DNA of 64,000 nt from Labia minor (lineage: Eukaryota; Arthropoda; Insecta; Dermaptera; Spongiphoridae), in the NCBI GenBank assembly GCA_963082975.1, contig OY720350.1, forward strand, positions 50,670,734-50,734,733. Reading direction: 5' to 3'. A program made the translations under genes and the position numbers. The notes beneath the pieces were generated by a model. It did no database searches and was not told the origin of the DNA. It saw nothing but the letters and a program-made list of their open reading frames with translations. Shown piece after piece: positions 1-12,391 of this stretch (positions are counted from its first letter, which is position 1; each line of letters begins with the position of its first letter).

Positions 1-6
1 AAAAAA

Positions 7-167
7 GAACGTTCTCTCTATGAAATAAATGAAGATATTTAAGAAATCGGTGAAAAATGAATTTATTTGGCTTTAGAATCAGAAAATGAATAAAATGATA
101 TATCAAAGATAATTTTATACCTCGTAATTAAAAAAGTAGGATTTTTACCTATAATTGTTTTAAAAAA
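7..167 (+). repeat. Reference 161-bp monomer (first complete copy)
   Basis: This copy shows the monomer's parts in order. A 10-bp perfect palindrome AGAACGTTCT (6-15) is followed by CTCTATGAAAT, a GATATTTAAG segment, the CpG-bearing AAATCGGTGA, and GAATTTATTTGGCTTTAGAA. Then come an A-rich GAATAAAATG, a second 10-bp palindrome TGATATATCA (96-105), the subtype site TATACCTCG (117-125), AATTAAAAAAGTAGG, a T5 run, ACCTATAATTG, and TTTTAAAAAA leading into the next copy. This copy carries the rarer AAATAAATGAAG in place of AAATCAATGAAA. The start is arbitrary: I set phase on the G of GAACGTTC because it is easy to follow across the array. Confidence 0.95.
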
Positions 168-327
168 GAACGTTCTCTCTATGAAATCAATGAAAATATT
201 TAAGAAATCGGAAAAAATTAATTTATTTGGCTTTAGAATCAGAAAATGAATAAAATGATCTATCAAAGATAATTTTATCCCTATTAATTAAAAAAGTAGG
301 ATTTTTAACTATAATTGTTTTAAAAAA
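168..327 (+). repeat. 160-bp variant monomer with a 1-bp deletion
   Basis: After AAATCGG this copy reads AAAAAATTAATTT where the array normally has TGAAAAATGAATTT, so it is one base short and carries substitutions (about 211-220). The phase marks at 168 and 328 confirm 160 bp. The shift removes minus-strand stops and opens a 67-codon frame on the minus strand (266 down to 63). That frame would start at TTG (264-266), simply reads the satellite twice in two phases, and is low-complexity (rich in F, I, K and S). I regard it as chance, not a gene. Confidence 0.9.
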
Positions 328-2742
328 GAACGTTCTCTCTATGAAATCAATGAAAATATTTAAGAAATCGGGGAAAAATGAATTTATTTGGCTTTAGAAT
401 CAGAAAATGAATAAAATGATATATCAAAGATAATTTTATCCCTATTAATTAAAAAAGTAGGATTTTTAACTATAATTGTTTTACAAAAAAACGTTCTCTC
501 TATGAAATCAATGAAAATATTTAAGAAATCGGTGAAAAATGAATTTATTTGGCTTTAGAATCAGAAAATGAATAAAATGATTTATCAAAGATAATTTTAT
601 CCCTATTAATTAAAAAAGTAGGATTTTTAACTATAATTGTTTTAAAAAAGAACGTTCTCTCTATGAAATCAATGAAAATATTTAAGAAATCGGTGAAAAA
701 TGAATTTATTTGGCTTTAGAATCAGAAAATGAATAAAATGATATATCAAAGATAATTTTATACCTCGTAATTAAAAAAGTAGGATTTTTACCTATAATTG
801 TTTTAAAAAAAAACGTTCTCTCTATGAAATCAATGAAAATATCTAAGAAATCGGTGAAAAATGAATTTATTTGGCTTTAGAATCAGAAAATGAATAAAAT
901 GATATATCAAAGATAATTTTATCCCTATTAATTAAAAAAGTAGGATTTTTAACTATAATTGTTTTTCAAAAGAACGTTCTCTCTATGAAATCAATGAAAA
1001 TATTTAAGAAATCGGGGAAAAATGAATTTATTTGGCTTTAGAATCAGAAAATGAATAAAATGATATATCAAAGATAATTTTATACCTCGTAATTAAAAAA
1101 GTAGGATTTTTACCTATAATTGTTTTAAAAAAGAACGTTCTCTCTATGAAATCAATGAAAATATTTAAGAAATCGGTGAAAAATGAATTTATTTGGCTTT
1201 AGAATCAGAAAATGAATAAAATGATTTATCAAAGATAATTTTATACCTCCTAATTAAAAAAGTAGGATTTTTACCTATAATTGTTTTAAAAAAGAACGTT
1301 CTCTCTATGAAATCAATGAAAATATTTAAGAAATCGGTGAAAAATGAATTTATTTGGCTTTAGAATCAGAAAATGAATAAAATGATATATCAAAGATAAT
1401 TTTATCCCTATTAATTAAAAAAGTAGGATTTTTAACTATAATTGTTTTACAAAAAAACGTTCTCTCTATGAAATCAATGAAAATATTTAAGAAATCGGTG
1501 AAAAATGAATTTATTTGGCTTTAGAATCAGAAAATGAATAAAATGATTTATCAAAGATAATTTTATCCCTATTAATTAAAAAAGTAGGATTTTTAACTAT
1601 AATTGTTTTAAAAAAGAACGTTCTCTCTATGAAATCAATGAAAATATTTAAGAAATCGGTGAAAAATGAATTTATTTGGCTTTAGAATCAGAAAATGAAT
1701 AAAATGATATATCAAAGATAATTTTATCCCTATTAATTAAAAAAGTAGGATTTTTAACTATAATTGTTTTAAAAAAGAACGTTCTCTCTATGAAATCAAT
1801 GAAAATATTTAAGAAATCGGTGAAAAATGAATTTATTTGGCTTTAGAATCAGAAAATGAATAAAATGATTTATCAAAGATAATTTTATACCTCGTAATTA
1901 AAAAAGTAGGATTTTTACCTATAATTGTTTTAAAAAAGAACGTTCTCTCTATGAAATCAATGAAAATATTTAAGAAATCGGTGAAAAATGAATTTATTTG
2001 GCTTTAGAATCAGAAAATGAATAAAATGATATATCAAAGATAATTTTATCCCTATTAATTAAAAAAGTAGGATTTTTACCTATAATTGTTTTAAAAAAAA
2101 ACGTTCTCTCTATGAAATCAATGAAAATATCTAAGAAATCGGTGAAAAATGAATTTATTTGGCTTTAGAATCAGAAAATGAATAAAATGATATATCAAAG
2201 ATAATTTTATCCCTATTAATTAAAAAAGTAGGATTTTTACCTATAATTGTTTTAAAAAAGAACGTTCTCTCTATGAAATCAATGAAAATATTTAAGAAAT
2301 CGGTGAAAAATGAATTTATTTGGCTTTAGAATCAGAAAATGAATAAAATGATATATCAAAGATAATTTTATCCCTATTAATTAAAAAAGTAGGATTTTTA
2401 ACTATAATTGTTTTACAAAAAAACGTTCTCTCTATGAAATCAATGAAAATATTTAAGAAATCGGTGAAAAATGAATTTATTTGGCTTTAGAATCAGAAAA
2501 TGAATAAAATGATATATCAAAGATAATTTTATACCTCGTAATTAAAAAAGTAGGATTTTTACCTATAATTGTTTTAAAAAAGAACGTTCTCTCTATGAAA
2601 TCAATGAAAATATTTAAGAAATCGGTGAAAAATGAATTTATTTGGCTTTAGAATCAGAAAATGAATAAAATGATATATCAAAGATAATTTTATACCTCGT
2701 AATTAAAAAAGTAGGATTTTTAACTATAATTGTTTTAAAAAT

Positions 2743-2903
2743 GTAAGTTCTCTCTATGAAATCAATGAAAATATTTAAGAAATCGGTGAAAAATGAATTT
2801 ATTTGGCTTTAGAATCAGAAAATGAATAAAATGATATATCAAAGATAATTTTATACCTCGTAATTAAAAAAGTAGGATTTTTAACTATAATTGTTTTAAA
2901 AAA
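2743..2903 (+). repeat. ATGTAAGTT-type marker monomer (first of 14)
   Basis: The junction AAAAAAGAACGTTCT is replaced by AAAAATGTAAGTTCT, which destroys the GAACGTTC palindrome and its CpG. The same three-base variant occurs with its ATG at 2741, 5638, 8697, 11273, 14655, 17553, 19968, 20773, 25603, 31399, 32204, 41059, 41542 and 42508. Spacings are whole multiples of 161, apart from single known indels. In eight of the fourteen the next monomer is the AAATAAATGAAG type, so the pair travels as a block. It is the best marker for tracing duplications in the first 43 kb and is absent after 42.5 kb. Confidence 0.92.
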
Positions 2904-3064
2904 GAACGTTCTCTCTATGAAATAAATGAAGATATTTAAGAAATCGGTGAAAAATGAATTTATTTGGCTTTAGAATCAGAAAATGAATAAAATGATATAT
3001 CAAAGATAATTTTATACCTCGTAATTAAAAAAGTAGGATTTTTACCTATAATTGTTTTAAAAAA

Positions 3065-3224
3065 GAACGTTCTCTCTATGAAATCAATGAAAATATTTAA
3101 GAAATCGGAAAAAATTAATTTATTTGGCTTTAGAATCAGAAAATGAATAAAATGATCTATCAAAGATAATTTTATCCCTATTAATTAAAAAAGTAGGATT
3201 TTTAACTATAATTGTTTTACAAAA
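3065..3224 (+). repeat. Second copy of the 160-bp variant monomer
   Basis: It has the same one-base deletion and substitutions as the monomer at 168-327 (here about 3109-3117), exactly 2897 bp downstream, which is 18 monomers minus the one missing base. It opens the same spurious minus-strand frame (3163 down to 2960). The shared rare deletion shows that these two copies descend from one event followed by duplication of a segment. Confidence 0.9.
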
Positions 3225-5799
3225 AAACGTTCTCTCTATGAAATCAATGAAAATATTTAAGAAATCGGTGAAAAATGAATTTATTTGGCTTTAGAATCAG
3301 AAAATGAATAAAATGATATATCAAAGATAATTTTATACCTCGTAATTAAAAAAGTAGGATTTTTACCTATAATTGTTTTAAAAAAAAACGTTCTCTCTAT
3401 GAAATCAATGAAAATATCTAAGAAATCGGTGAAAAATGAATTTATTTGGCTTTAGAATCAGAAAATGAATAAAATGATATATCAAAGATAATTTTATCCC
3501 TATTAATTAAAAAAGTAGGATTTTTAACTATAATTGTTTTAAAAAAGAACGTTCTCTCTATGAAATCAATGAAAATATTTAAGAAATCGGTGAAAAATGA
3601 ATTTATTTGGCTTTAGAATCAGAAAATGAATAAAATGATATATCAAAGATAATTTTATACCTCGTAATTAAAAAAGTAGGATTTTTACCTATAATTGTTT
3701 TAAAAAAAAACGTTCTCTCTATGAAATCAATGAAAATATCTAAGAAATCGGTGAAAAATGAATTTATTTGGCTTTAGAATCAGAAAATGAATAAAATGAT
3801 ATATCAAAGATAATTTTATCCCTATTAATTAAAAAAGTAGGATTTTTAACTATAATTGTTTTTCAAAAGAACGTTCTCTCTATGAAATCAATGAAAATAT
3901 TTAAGAAATCGGTGAAAAATGAATTTATTTGGCTTTAGAATCAGAAAATGAATAAAATGATATATCAAAGATAATTTTATCCCTATTAATTAAAAAAGTA
4001 GGATTTTTAACTCTAATTGTTTTAAAAAAGAACGTTCTCTCTATGAAATCAATGAAAATATTTAAGAAATCGGTGAAAAATGAATTTATTTGGCTTTAGA
4101 ATCAGAAAATGAATAAAATGATCTATAAAAGATAATTTTATACCTCGTAATTAAAAAAGTAGGATTTTTAACTATAATTGTTTTAAAAAAGAACGTTCTC
4201 TCTATGAAATCAATGAAAATATCTAAGAAATCGGTGAAAAATGAATTTATTTGGCTTTAGAATCAGAAAATGAATAAAATGATATATCAAAGATAATTTT
4301 ATCCCTATTAATTAAAAAAGTAGGATTTTTAACTATAATTGTTTTAAAAAAGAACGTTCTCTCTATGAAATCAATGAAAATATTTAAGAAATCGGTGAAA
4401 AATGAATTTATTTGGCTTTAGAATCAGAAAATGAATAAAATGATATATCAAAGATAATTTTATACCTCGTAATTAAAAAAGTAGGATTTTTACCTATAAT
4501 TGTTTTAAAAAAGAACGTTCTCTCTATGAAATCAATGAAAATATTTAAGAAATCGGTGAAAAATGAATTTATTTGGCTTTAGAATCAGAAAATGAATAAA
4601 ATGATTTATCAAAGATAATTTTATACCTCCTAATTAAAAAAGTAGGATTTTTACCTATAATTGTTTTAAAAAAGAACGTTCTCTCTATGAAATCAATGAA
4701 AATATTTAAGAAATCGGTGAAAAATGAATTTATTTGGCTTTAGAATCAGAAAATGAATAAAATGATTTATCAAAGATAATTTTATACCTCGTAATTAAAA
4801 AAGTAGGATTTTTACCTATAATTGTTTTAAAAAAGAACGTTCTCTCTATGAAATCAATGAAAATATTTAAGAAATCGGTGAAAAATGAATTTATTTGGCT
4901 TTAGAATCAGAAAATGAATAAAATGATATATCAAAGATAATTTTATCCCTATTAATTAAAAAAGTAGGATTTTTAACTCTAATTGTTTTAAAAAAGAACG
5001 TTCTCTCTATGAAATCAATGAAAATATTTAAGAAATCGGTGAAAAATGAATTTATTTGGCTTTAGAATCAGAAAATGAATAAAATGATTTATCAAAGATA
5101 ATTTTATCCCTATTAATTAAAAAAGTAGGATTTTTAACTATAATTGTTTTAAAAAAGAACGTTCTCTCTATGAAATCAATGAAAATATTTAAGAAATCGG
5201 TGAAAAATGAATTTATTTGGCTTTAGAATCAGAAAATGAATAAAATGATATATCAAAGATAATTTTATACCTGGTAATTAAAAAAGTAGGATTTTTAACT
5301 ATAATTGTTTTAAAAAAGAACGTTCTCTCTATGAAATCAATGAAGATATTTAAGAAATCGGTGAAAAATGAATTTATTTGGCTTTAGAATCAGAAAATGA
5401 ATAAAATGATATATCAAAGATAATTTTATACCTCGTAATTAAAAAAGTAGGATTTTTACCTATAATTGTTTTAAAAAAGAACGTTCTCTCTATGAAATCA
5501 ATGAAAATATTTAAGAAATCGGTGAAAAATGAATTTATTTGGCTTTAGAATCAGAAAATGAATAAAATGATATATCAAAGATAATTTTATACCTCGTAAT
5601 TAAAAAAGTAGGATTTTTAACTATAATTGTTTTAAAAATGTAAGTTCTCTCTATGAAATCAATGAAAATATTTAAGAAATCGGTGAAAAATGAATTTATT
5701 TGGCTTTAGAATCAGAAAATGAATAAAATGATATATCAAAGATAATTTTATACCTCGTAATTAAAAAAGTAGGATTTTTAACTATAATTGTTTTAAAAA

Positions 5800-8700
5800 A
5801 GAACGTTCTCTCTATGAAATAAATGAAGATATTTAAGAAATCGGTGAAAAATGAATTTATTTGGCTTTAGAATCAGAAAATGAATAAAATGATCTATCAA
5901 AGATAATTTTATCCCTATTAATTAAAAAAGTAGGATTTTTAACTCTAATTGTTTTAAAAAACAACGTTCTCTCTATGAAATCAATGAAAATATTTAAGAA
6001 ATCGGTGAAAAATGAATTTATTTGGCTTTAGAATCAGAAAATGAATAAAATGATCTATCAAAGATAATTTTATCCCTATTAATTAAAAAAGTAGGATTTT
6101 TAACTATAATTGTTTTAAAAAAGAACGTTCTCTCTATGAAATCAATGAAAATATTTAAGAAATCGGTGAAAAATGAATTTATTTGGCTTTAGAATCAGAA
6201 AATGAATAAAATGATATATCAAAGATAATTTTATCCCTATTAATTAAAAAAGTAGGATTTTTAACTATAATTGTTTTAAAAAAGAACGTTCTCTCTATGA
6301 AATCAATGAAAATATTTAAGAAATCGGTGAAAAATGAATTTATTTGGCTTTAGAATCAGAAAATGAATAAAATGATTTATCAAAGATAATTTTATACCTC
6401 GTAATTAAAAAAGTAGGATTTTTACCTATAATTGTTTTAAAAAAGAACGTTCTCTCTATGAAATCAATGAAAATATTTAAGAAATCGGTGAAAAATGAAT
6501 TTATTTGGCTTTAGAATCAGAAAATGAATAAAATGATCTATCAAAGATAATTTTATCCCTATTAATTAAAAAAGTAGGATTTTTAACTATAATTGTTTTA
6601 CAAAAAAACGTTCTCTCTATGAAATCAATGAAAATATTTAAGAAATCGGTGAAAAATGAATTTATTTGGCTTTAGAATCAGAAAATGAATAAAATGATTT
6701 ATCAAAGATAATTTTATATCTCGTAATTAAAAAAGTAGGATTTTTACCTATAATTGTTTTAAAAAAGAACGTTCTCTCTATGAAATCAATGAAAATATTT
6801 AAGAAATCGGTGAAAAATGAATTTATTTGGCTTTAGAATCAGAAAATGAATAAAATGATTTATCAAAGATAATTTTATACCTCGTAATTAAAAAAGTAGG
6901 ATTTTTACCTATAATTGTTTTAAAAAAGAACGTTCTCTCTATGAAATCAATGAAAATATTTAAGAAATCGGTGAAAAATGAATTTATTTGGCTTTAGAAT
7001 CAGAAAATGAATAAAATGATATATCAAAGATAATTTTATCCCTATTAATTAAAAAAGTAGGATTTTTAACTATAATTGTTTTAAAAAAGAACGTTCTCTC
7101 TATGAAATCAATGAAAATATTTAAGAAATCGGTGAAAAATGAATTTATTTGGCTTTAGAATCAGAAAATGAATAAAATGATTTATCAAAGATAATTTTAT
7201 ACCTCGTAATTAAAAAAGTAGGATTTTTACCTATAATTGTTTTAAAAAAGAACGTTCTCTCTATGAAATCAATGAAAATATTTAAGAAATCGGTGAAAAA
7301 TGAATTTATTTGGCTTTAGAATCAGAAAATGAATAAAATGATATATCAAAGATAATTTTATCCCTATTAATTAAAAAAGTAGGATTTTTAACTATAATTG
7401 TTTTAAAAAAGAACGTTCTCTCTATGAAATCAATGAAAATATTTAAGAAATCGGTGAAAAATGAATTTATTTGGCTTTAGAATCAGAAAATGAATAAAAT
7501 GATTTATCAAAGATAATTTTATACCTCGTAATTAAAAAAGTAGGATTTTTACCTATAATTGTTTTAAAAAAGAACGTTCTCTCTATGAAATCAATGAAAA
7601 TATTTAAGAAATCGGTGAAAAATGAATTTATTTGGCTTTAGAATCAGAAAATGAATAAAATGATATATCAAAGATAATTTTATCCCTATTAATTAAAAAA
7701 GTAGGATTTTTAACTATAATTGTTTTAAAAAAGAACGTTCTCTCTATGAAATCAATGAAAATATTTAAGAAATCGGTGAAAAATGAATTTATTTGGCTTT
7801 AGAATCAGAAAATGAATAAAATGATTTATCAAAGATAATTTTATACCTCGTAATTAAAAAAGTAGGATTTTTACCTATAATTGTTTTAAAAAAGAACGTT
7901 CTCTCTATGAAATCAATGAAAATATTTAAGAAATCGGTGAAAAATGAATTTATTTGGCTTTAGAATCAGAAAATGAATAAAATGATCTATCAAAGATAAT
8001 TTTATCCCTATTAATTAAAAAAGTAGGATTTTTAACTATAATTGTTTTACAAAAAAACGTTCTCTCTATGAAATCAATGAAAATATTTAAGAAATTGGTG
8101 AAAAATGAATTTATTTGGCTTTAGAATCAGAAAATGAATAAAATGATTTATCAAAGATAATTTTATCCCTATTAATTAAAAAAGTAGGATTTTTAACTAT
8201 AATTGTTTTAAAAAAGAACGTTCTCTCTATGAAATCAATGAAAATATTTAAGAAATCGGTGAAAAATGAATTTATTTGGCTTTAGAATCAGAAAATGAAT
8301 AAAATGATTTATCAAAGATAATTTTATCCCTATTAATTAAAAAAGTAGGATTTTTAACTATAATTGTTTTAAAAAAGAACGTTCTCTCTATGAAATCAAT
8401 GAAAATATTTAAGAAATCGGTGAAAAATGAATTTATTTGGCTTTAGAATCAGAAAATGAATAAAATGATATATCAAAGATAATTTTATCCCTATTAATTA
8501 AAAAAGTAGGATTTTTAACTCTAATTGTTTTAAAAAAGAACGTTCTCTCTATGAAATCAATGAAAATATTTAAGAAATCGGTGAAAAATGAATTTATTTG
8601 GCTTTAGAATCAGAAAATGAATAAAATGATATATCAAAGATAATTTTATACCTCGTAATTAAAAAAGTAGGATTTTTAACTATAATTGTTTTAAAAATGT

Positions 8701-8800
8701 AAGTTCTCTCTATGAAATCAATGAAAATATTTAAGAAATCGGTGAAAAATGAATTTATTTGGCTTTAGAATCAGAAAATGAATAAAATGATATATCAAAG
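5800..8800 (+). repeat. Duplicated block, copy 1 (pair at 12.4-14.8 kb)
   Basis: Rare variants occur in the same order as in the block at 12391-14755: AAAACAACGTT (about 5959 and 12560), TATATCTCG (about 6716 and 13317), AAATTGGTG (about 8092 and 14049) and ATGTAAG (8697 and 14655). The offset is 6601 bp (41 monomers) on the left, 5957 (37) after the middle, and 5958 at the last marker because copy 2 has gained one base. Between the left and middle markers copy 1 holds three extra dimers (6.94-7.9 kb) and copy 2 one extra dimer, which accounts exactly for the four-monomer difference. Confidence 0.8.
6780..7900 (+). repeat. Strict dimer (322-bp) alternation
   Basis: Successive monomers alternate between two types: GATTTATC with TATACCTCG and ACCTATA, then GATATATC with TATCCCTAT and AACTATA. 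About three and a half such dimers follow one another and end at a GATCTATC monomer followed by TTTTACAAAAAAACG. This is a 2-mer higher-order repeat, and it is the segment by which this block exceeds its partner at 13.5-13.9 kb. Confidence 0.85.
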
Positions 8801-9610
8801 ATAATTTTATCCCTATTAATTAAAAAAGTAGGATTTTTAACTCTAATTGTTTTAAAAAAGAACGTTCTCTCTATGAAATCAATGAAAATATCTAAGAAAT
8901 CGGTGAAAAATGAATTTATTTGGCTTTAGAATAAGAAAATGAATAAAATGATATATCAAAGATAATTTTATCCCTATTAATTAAAAAAGTAGGATTTTTA
9001 ACTATAATTGTTTTAAAAAAGAACGTTCTCTCTATGAAATCAATGAAAATATTTAAGAAATCGGTGAAAAATGAATTTATTTGGCTTTAGAATCAGAAAA
9101 TGAATAAAATGATATATCAAAGATAATTTTATCCCTATTAATTAAAAAAGTAGGATTTTTAACTATAATTGTTTTAAAAAAGAACGTTCTCTCTATGAAA
9201 TCAATGAAAATATTTAAGAAATCGGTGAAAAATGAATTTATTTGGCTTTAGAATCAGAAAATGAATAAAATGATATATCAAAGATAATTTTATCCCTATT
9301 AATTAAAAAAGTAGGATTTTTAAATCTAATTGTTTTAAAAAAGAACGTTCTCTCTATGAAATCAATGAAAATATTTAAGAAATCGGTGAAAAATGAATTT
9401 CTTTGGCTTTAGAATCAGAAAATGAATAAAATGATATATCAAAGATAATTTTATCCCTATTAATTAAAAAAGTAGGATTTTTAACTCTAATTGTTTTTCA
9501 AAAGAACGTTCTCTCTATGAAATCAATGAAAATATTTAAGAAATCGGTGAAAAATGAATTTCTTTGGCTTTAGAATCAAAAAATGAATAAAATGATATAT
9601 CAAAGATAAT
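8800..9610 (+). repeat. Ordinary monomers between duplicated blocks
   Basis: Five monomers, mostly of TATCCCTAT type with AACTCTA or AACTATA. Local variants include AATAAGAAAATG (about 8931), TTTAAATCTAATTG (about 9319), GAATTTCTTTGG (about 9395 and 9556) and GTTTTTCAAAAG (9493). No gene or other feature is visible. Confidence 0.8.
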
Positions 9611-11035
9611 TTTATACCTCGTAATTAAAAAAGTAGGATTTTTACCTATAATTGTTTTAAAAAAGAACGTTCTCTCTATGAAATCAATGAAAATATTTAA
9701 GAAATCGGTGAAAAATGAATTTATTTGGCTTTAGAATCAGAAAATGAATAAAATGATCTATCAAAGATAATTTTATCCCTATTAATTAAAAAAGTAGGAT
9801 TTTTAACTATAATTGTTTTACAAAAAAACGTTCTCTCTATGAAATCAATGAAAATATTTAAGAAATCGGTGAAAAATGAATTTATTTGGCTTTAGAATCA
9901 GAAAATGAATAAAATGATTTATCAAAGATAATTTTATCCCTATTAATTAAAAAAGTAGGATTTTTAACTATAATTGTTTTAAAAAAGAACGTTCTCTCTA
10001 TGAAATCAATGAAAATATTTAAGAAATCGGTGAAAAATGAATTTATTTGGCTTTAGAATCAGAAAATGAATAAAATGATATATCAAAGATAATTTTATAC
10101 CTGGTAATTAAAAAAGTAGGATTTTTAACTATAATTGTTTTAAAAAAGAACGTTCTCTCTATGAAATCAATGAAGATATTTAAGAAATCGGTGAAAAATG
10201 AATTTATTTGGCTTTAGAATCAGAAAATGAATAAAATGATATATCAAAGATAATTTTATCCCTATTAATTAAAAAAGTAGGATTTTTAACTCTAATTGTT
10301 TTAAAGAAGAACGTTCTCTCTATGAAATCAATGAAAATATTTAAGAAATCGGTGAAAAATGAATTTATTTGGCTTTAGAATCAGAAAATGAATAAAATGA
10401 TTTATCAAAGATAATTTTATACCTCGTAATTAAAAAAGTAGGATTTTTACCTATAATTGTTTTAAAAAAGAACGTTCTCTCTATGAAATCAATGAAAATA
10501 TTTAAGAAATCGGTGAAAAATGAATTTATTTGGCTTTAGAATCAGAAAATGAATAAAATGATCTATCAAAGATAATTTTATCCCTATTAATTAAAAAAGT
10601 AGGATTTTTAACTATAATTGTTTTACAAAAAAACGTTCTCTCTATGAAATCAATGAAAATATTTAAGAAATCGGTGAAAAATGAATTTATTTGGCTTTAG
10701 AATCAGAAAATGAATAAAATGATTTATCAAAGATAATTTTATCCCTATTAATTAAAAAAGTAGGATTTTTAACTATAATTGTTTTAAAAAAGAACGTTCT
10801 CTCTATGAAATCAATGAAAATATTTAAGAAATCGGTGAAAAATGAATTTATTTGGCTTTAGAATCAGAAAATGAATAAAATGATATATCAAAGATAATTT
10901 TATACCTGGTAATTAAAAAAGTAGGATTTTTAACTATAATTGTTTTAAAAAAGAACGTTCTCTCTATGAAATCAATGAAGATATTTAAGAAATCGGTGAA
11001 AAATGAATTTATTTGGCTTTAGAATCAGAAAATGA
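9610..11035 (+). repeat. Tandem 5-mer (805 bp) duplication
   Basis: Five monomers repeat in order: GATCTATC followed by TTTTACAAAAAAACG, then GATTTATC, then the rare CCTGGTAATT, then GAAGATATT. CTGGT is at 10101 and 10906, exactly 805 bp apart. A further CTGGT at 11872 is 966 bp on, and one at 5271 lies 5635 bp (35 monomers) before 10906. The stretch around 10.86-11.5 kb also matches 5.2-5.87 kb, including the ATGTAAG monomer (5638 and 11273). One substitution, TTAAAGAAGAACG (about 10304), marks the junction. Confidence 0.8.
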
Positions 11036-12391
11036 ATAAAATGATATATCAAAGATAATTTTATACCTCGTAATTAAAAAAGTAGGATTTTTACCTATAA
11101 TTGTTTTAAAAAAGAACGTTCTCTCTATGAAATCAATGAAAATATTTAAGAAATCGGTGAAAAATGAATTTATTTGGCTTTAGAATCAGAAAATGAATAA
11201 AATGATATATCAAAGATAATTTTATACCTCGTAATTAAAAAAGTAGGATTTTTAACTATAATTGTTTTAAAAATGTAAGTTCTCTCTATGAAATCAATGA
11301 AAATATTTAAGAAATCGGTGAAAAATGAATTTATTTGGCTTTAGAATCAGAAAATGAATAAAATGATATATCAAAGATAATTTTATACCTCGTAATTAAA
11401 AAAGTAGGATTTTTAACTATAATTGTTTTAAAAAAGAACGTTCTCTCTATGAAATAAATGAAGATATTTAAGAAATCGGTGAAAAATGAATTTATTTGGC
11501 TTTAGAATCAGAAAATGAATAAAATGATATATCAAAGATAATTTTATCCCTATTAATTAAAAAAGTAGGATTTTTACCTATAATTGTTTTAAAAAAGAAC
11601 GTTCTCTCTATGAAATCAATGAAAATATTTAAGAAATCGGTGAAAAATGAATTTATTTGGCTTTAGAATCAGAAAATGAATAAAATGATTTATCAAAGAT
11701 AATTTTATCCCTATTAATTAAAAAAGTAGGATTTTTAACTATAATTGTTTTAAAAAAGAACGTTCTCTCTATGAAATCAATGAAAATATTTAAGAAATCG
11801 GTGAAAAATGAATTTATTTGGCTTTAGAATCAGAAAATGAATAAAATGATATATCAAAGATAATTTTATACCTGGTAATTAAAAAAGTAGGATTTTTAAC
11901 TATAATTGTTTTAAAAAAGAACGTTCTCTCTATGAAATCAATGAAGATATTTAAGAAATCGGTGAAAAATGAATTTATTTGGCTTTAGAATCAGAAAATG
12001 AATAAAATGATATATCAAAGATAATTTTATCCCTATTAATTAAAAAAGTAGGATTTTTAACTCTAATTGTTTTAAAAAAGAACGTTCTCTCTATGAAATC
12101 AATGAAAATATTTAAGAAATCGGTGAAAAATGAATTTATTTGGCTTTAGAATCAGAAAATGAATAAAATGATATATCAAAGATAATTTTATACCTCGTAA
12201 TTAAAAAAGTAGGATTTTTAACTATAATTGTTTTAAAAAAGAACGTTCTCTCTATGAAATAAATGAAGATATTTAAGAAATCGGTGAAAAATGAATTTAT
12301 TTGGCTTTAGAATCAGAAAATGAATAAAATGATATATCAAAGATAATTTTATACCTCGTAATTAAAAAAGTAGGATTTTTAACTATAATTG
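11035..12391 (+). repeat. Ordinary monomers with ATGTAAG and CTGGT variants
   Basis: About eight monomers: the ATGTAAG type at 11273, the AAATAAATGAAG type following it, the CTGGT type at 11872, and another AAATAAATGAAG type near 12255. These are re-used pieces of blocks seen at 5.2-5.9 and 9.6-11.0 kb. Nothing other than satellite is present. Confidence 0.8.

Larger units (their letters stand above)
1..5800 (+). repeat. Left mosaic region with 18-mer and 21-mer echoes
   Basis: About 36 monomers of mixed subtype. Rare variants recur at 2897 bp (18 monomers less 1 bp): the 160-bp monomer (168 and 3065), GTTTTTCAAAAG (961 and 3858), AATATCTAAG (about 838 and 3735) and ATGTAAG (2741 and 5638). 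Another echo is at 3380 bp (21 monomers less 1 bp): TATACCTCCTAAT at about 1244 and 4624. Monomers between these matches often do not agree, so the segments are patchworks, not clean copies. AAATCGGGGAAA at about 372 and 1014 is another local variant. Confidence 0.75.

Noticed and set aside
90-100. Polyadenylation-like AATAAA and TATA-like ATATAT in each monomer
   Set aside because: Such hexamers are expected by chance at about 80% A+T, and they recur in every copy with no gene beside them. They are not evidence of transcription.
63-266. Minus-strand 67-codon open reading frame, and its twin at 2960-3163
   Set aside because: It starts at TTG, consists only of satellite read in two phases, and exists only because one monomer lost a base. 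The protein is low-complexity F/I/K/S-rich. No ribosome binding site, domain or conservation pattern supports a gene.
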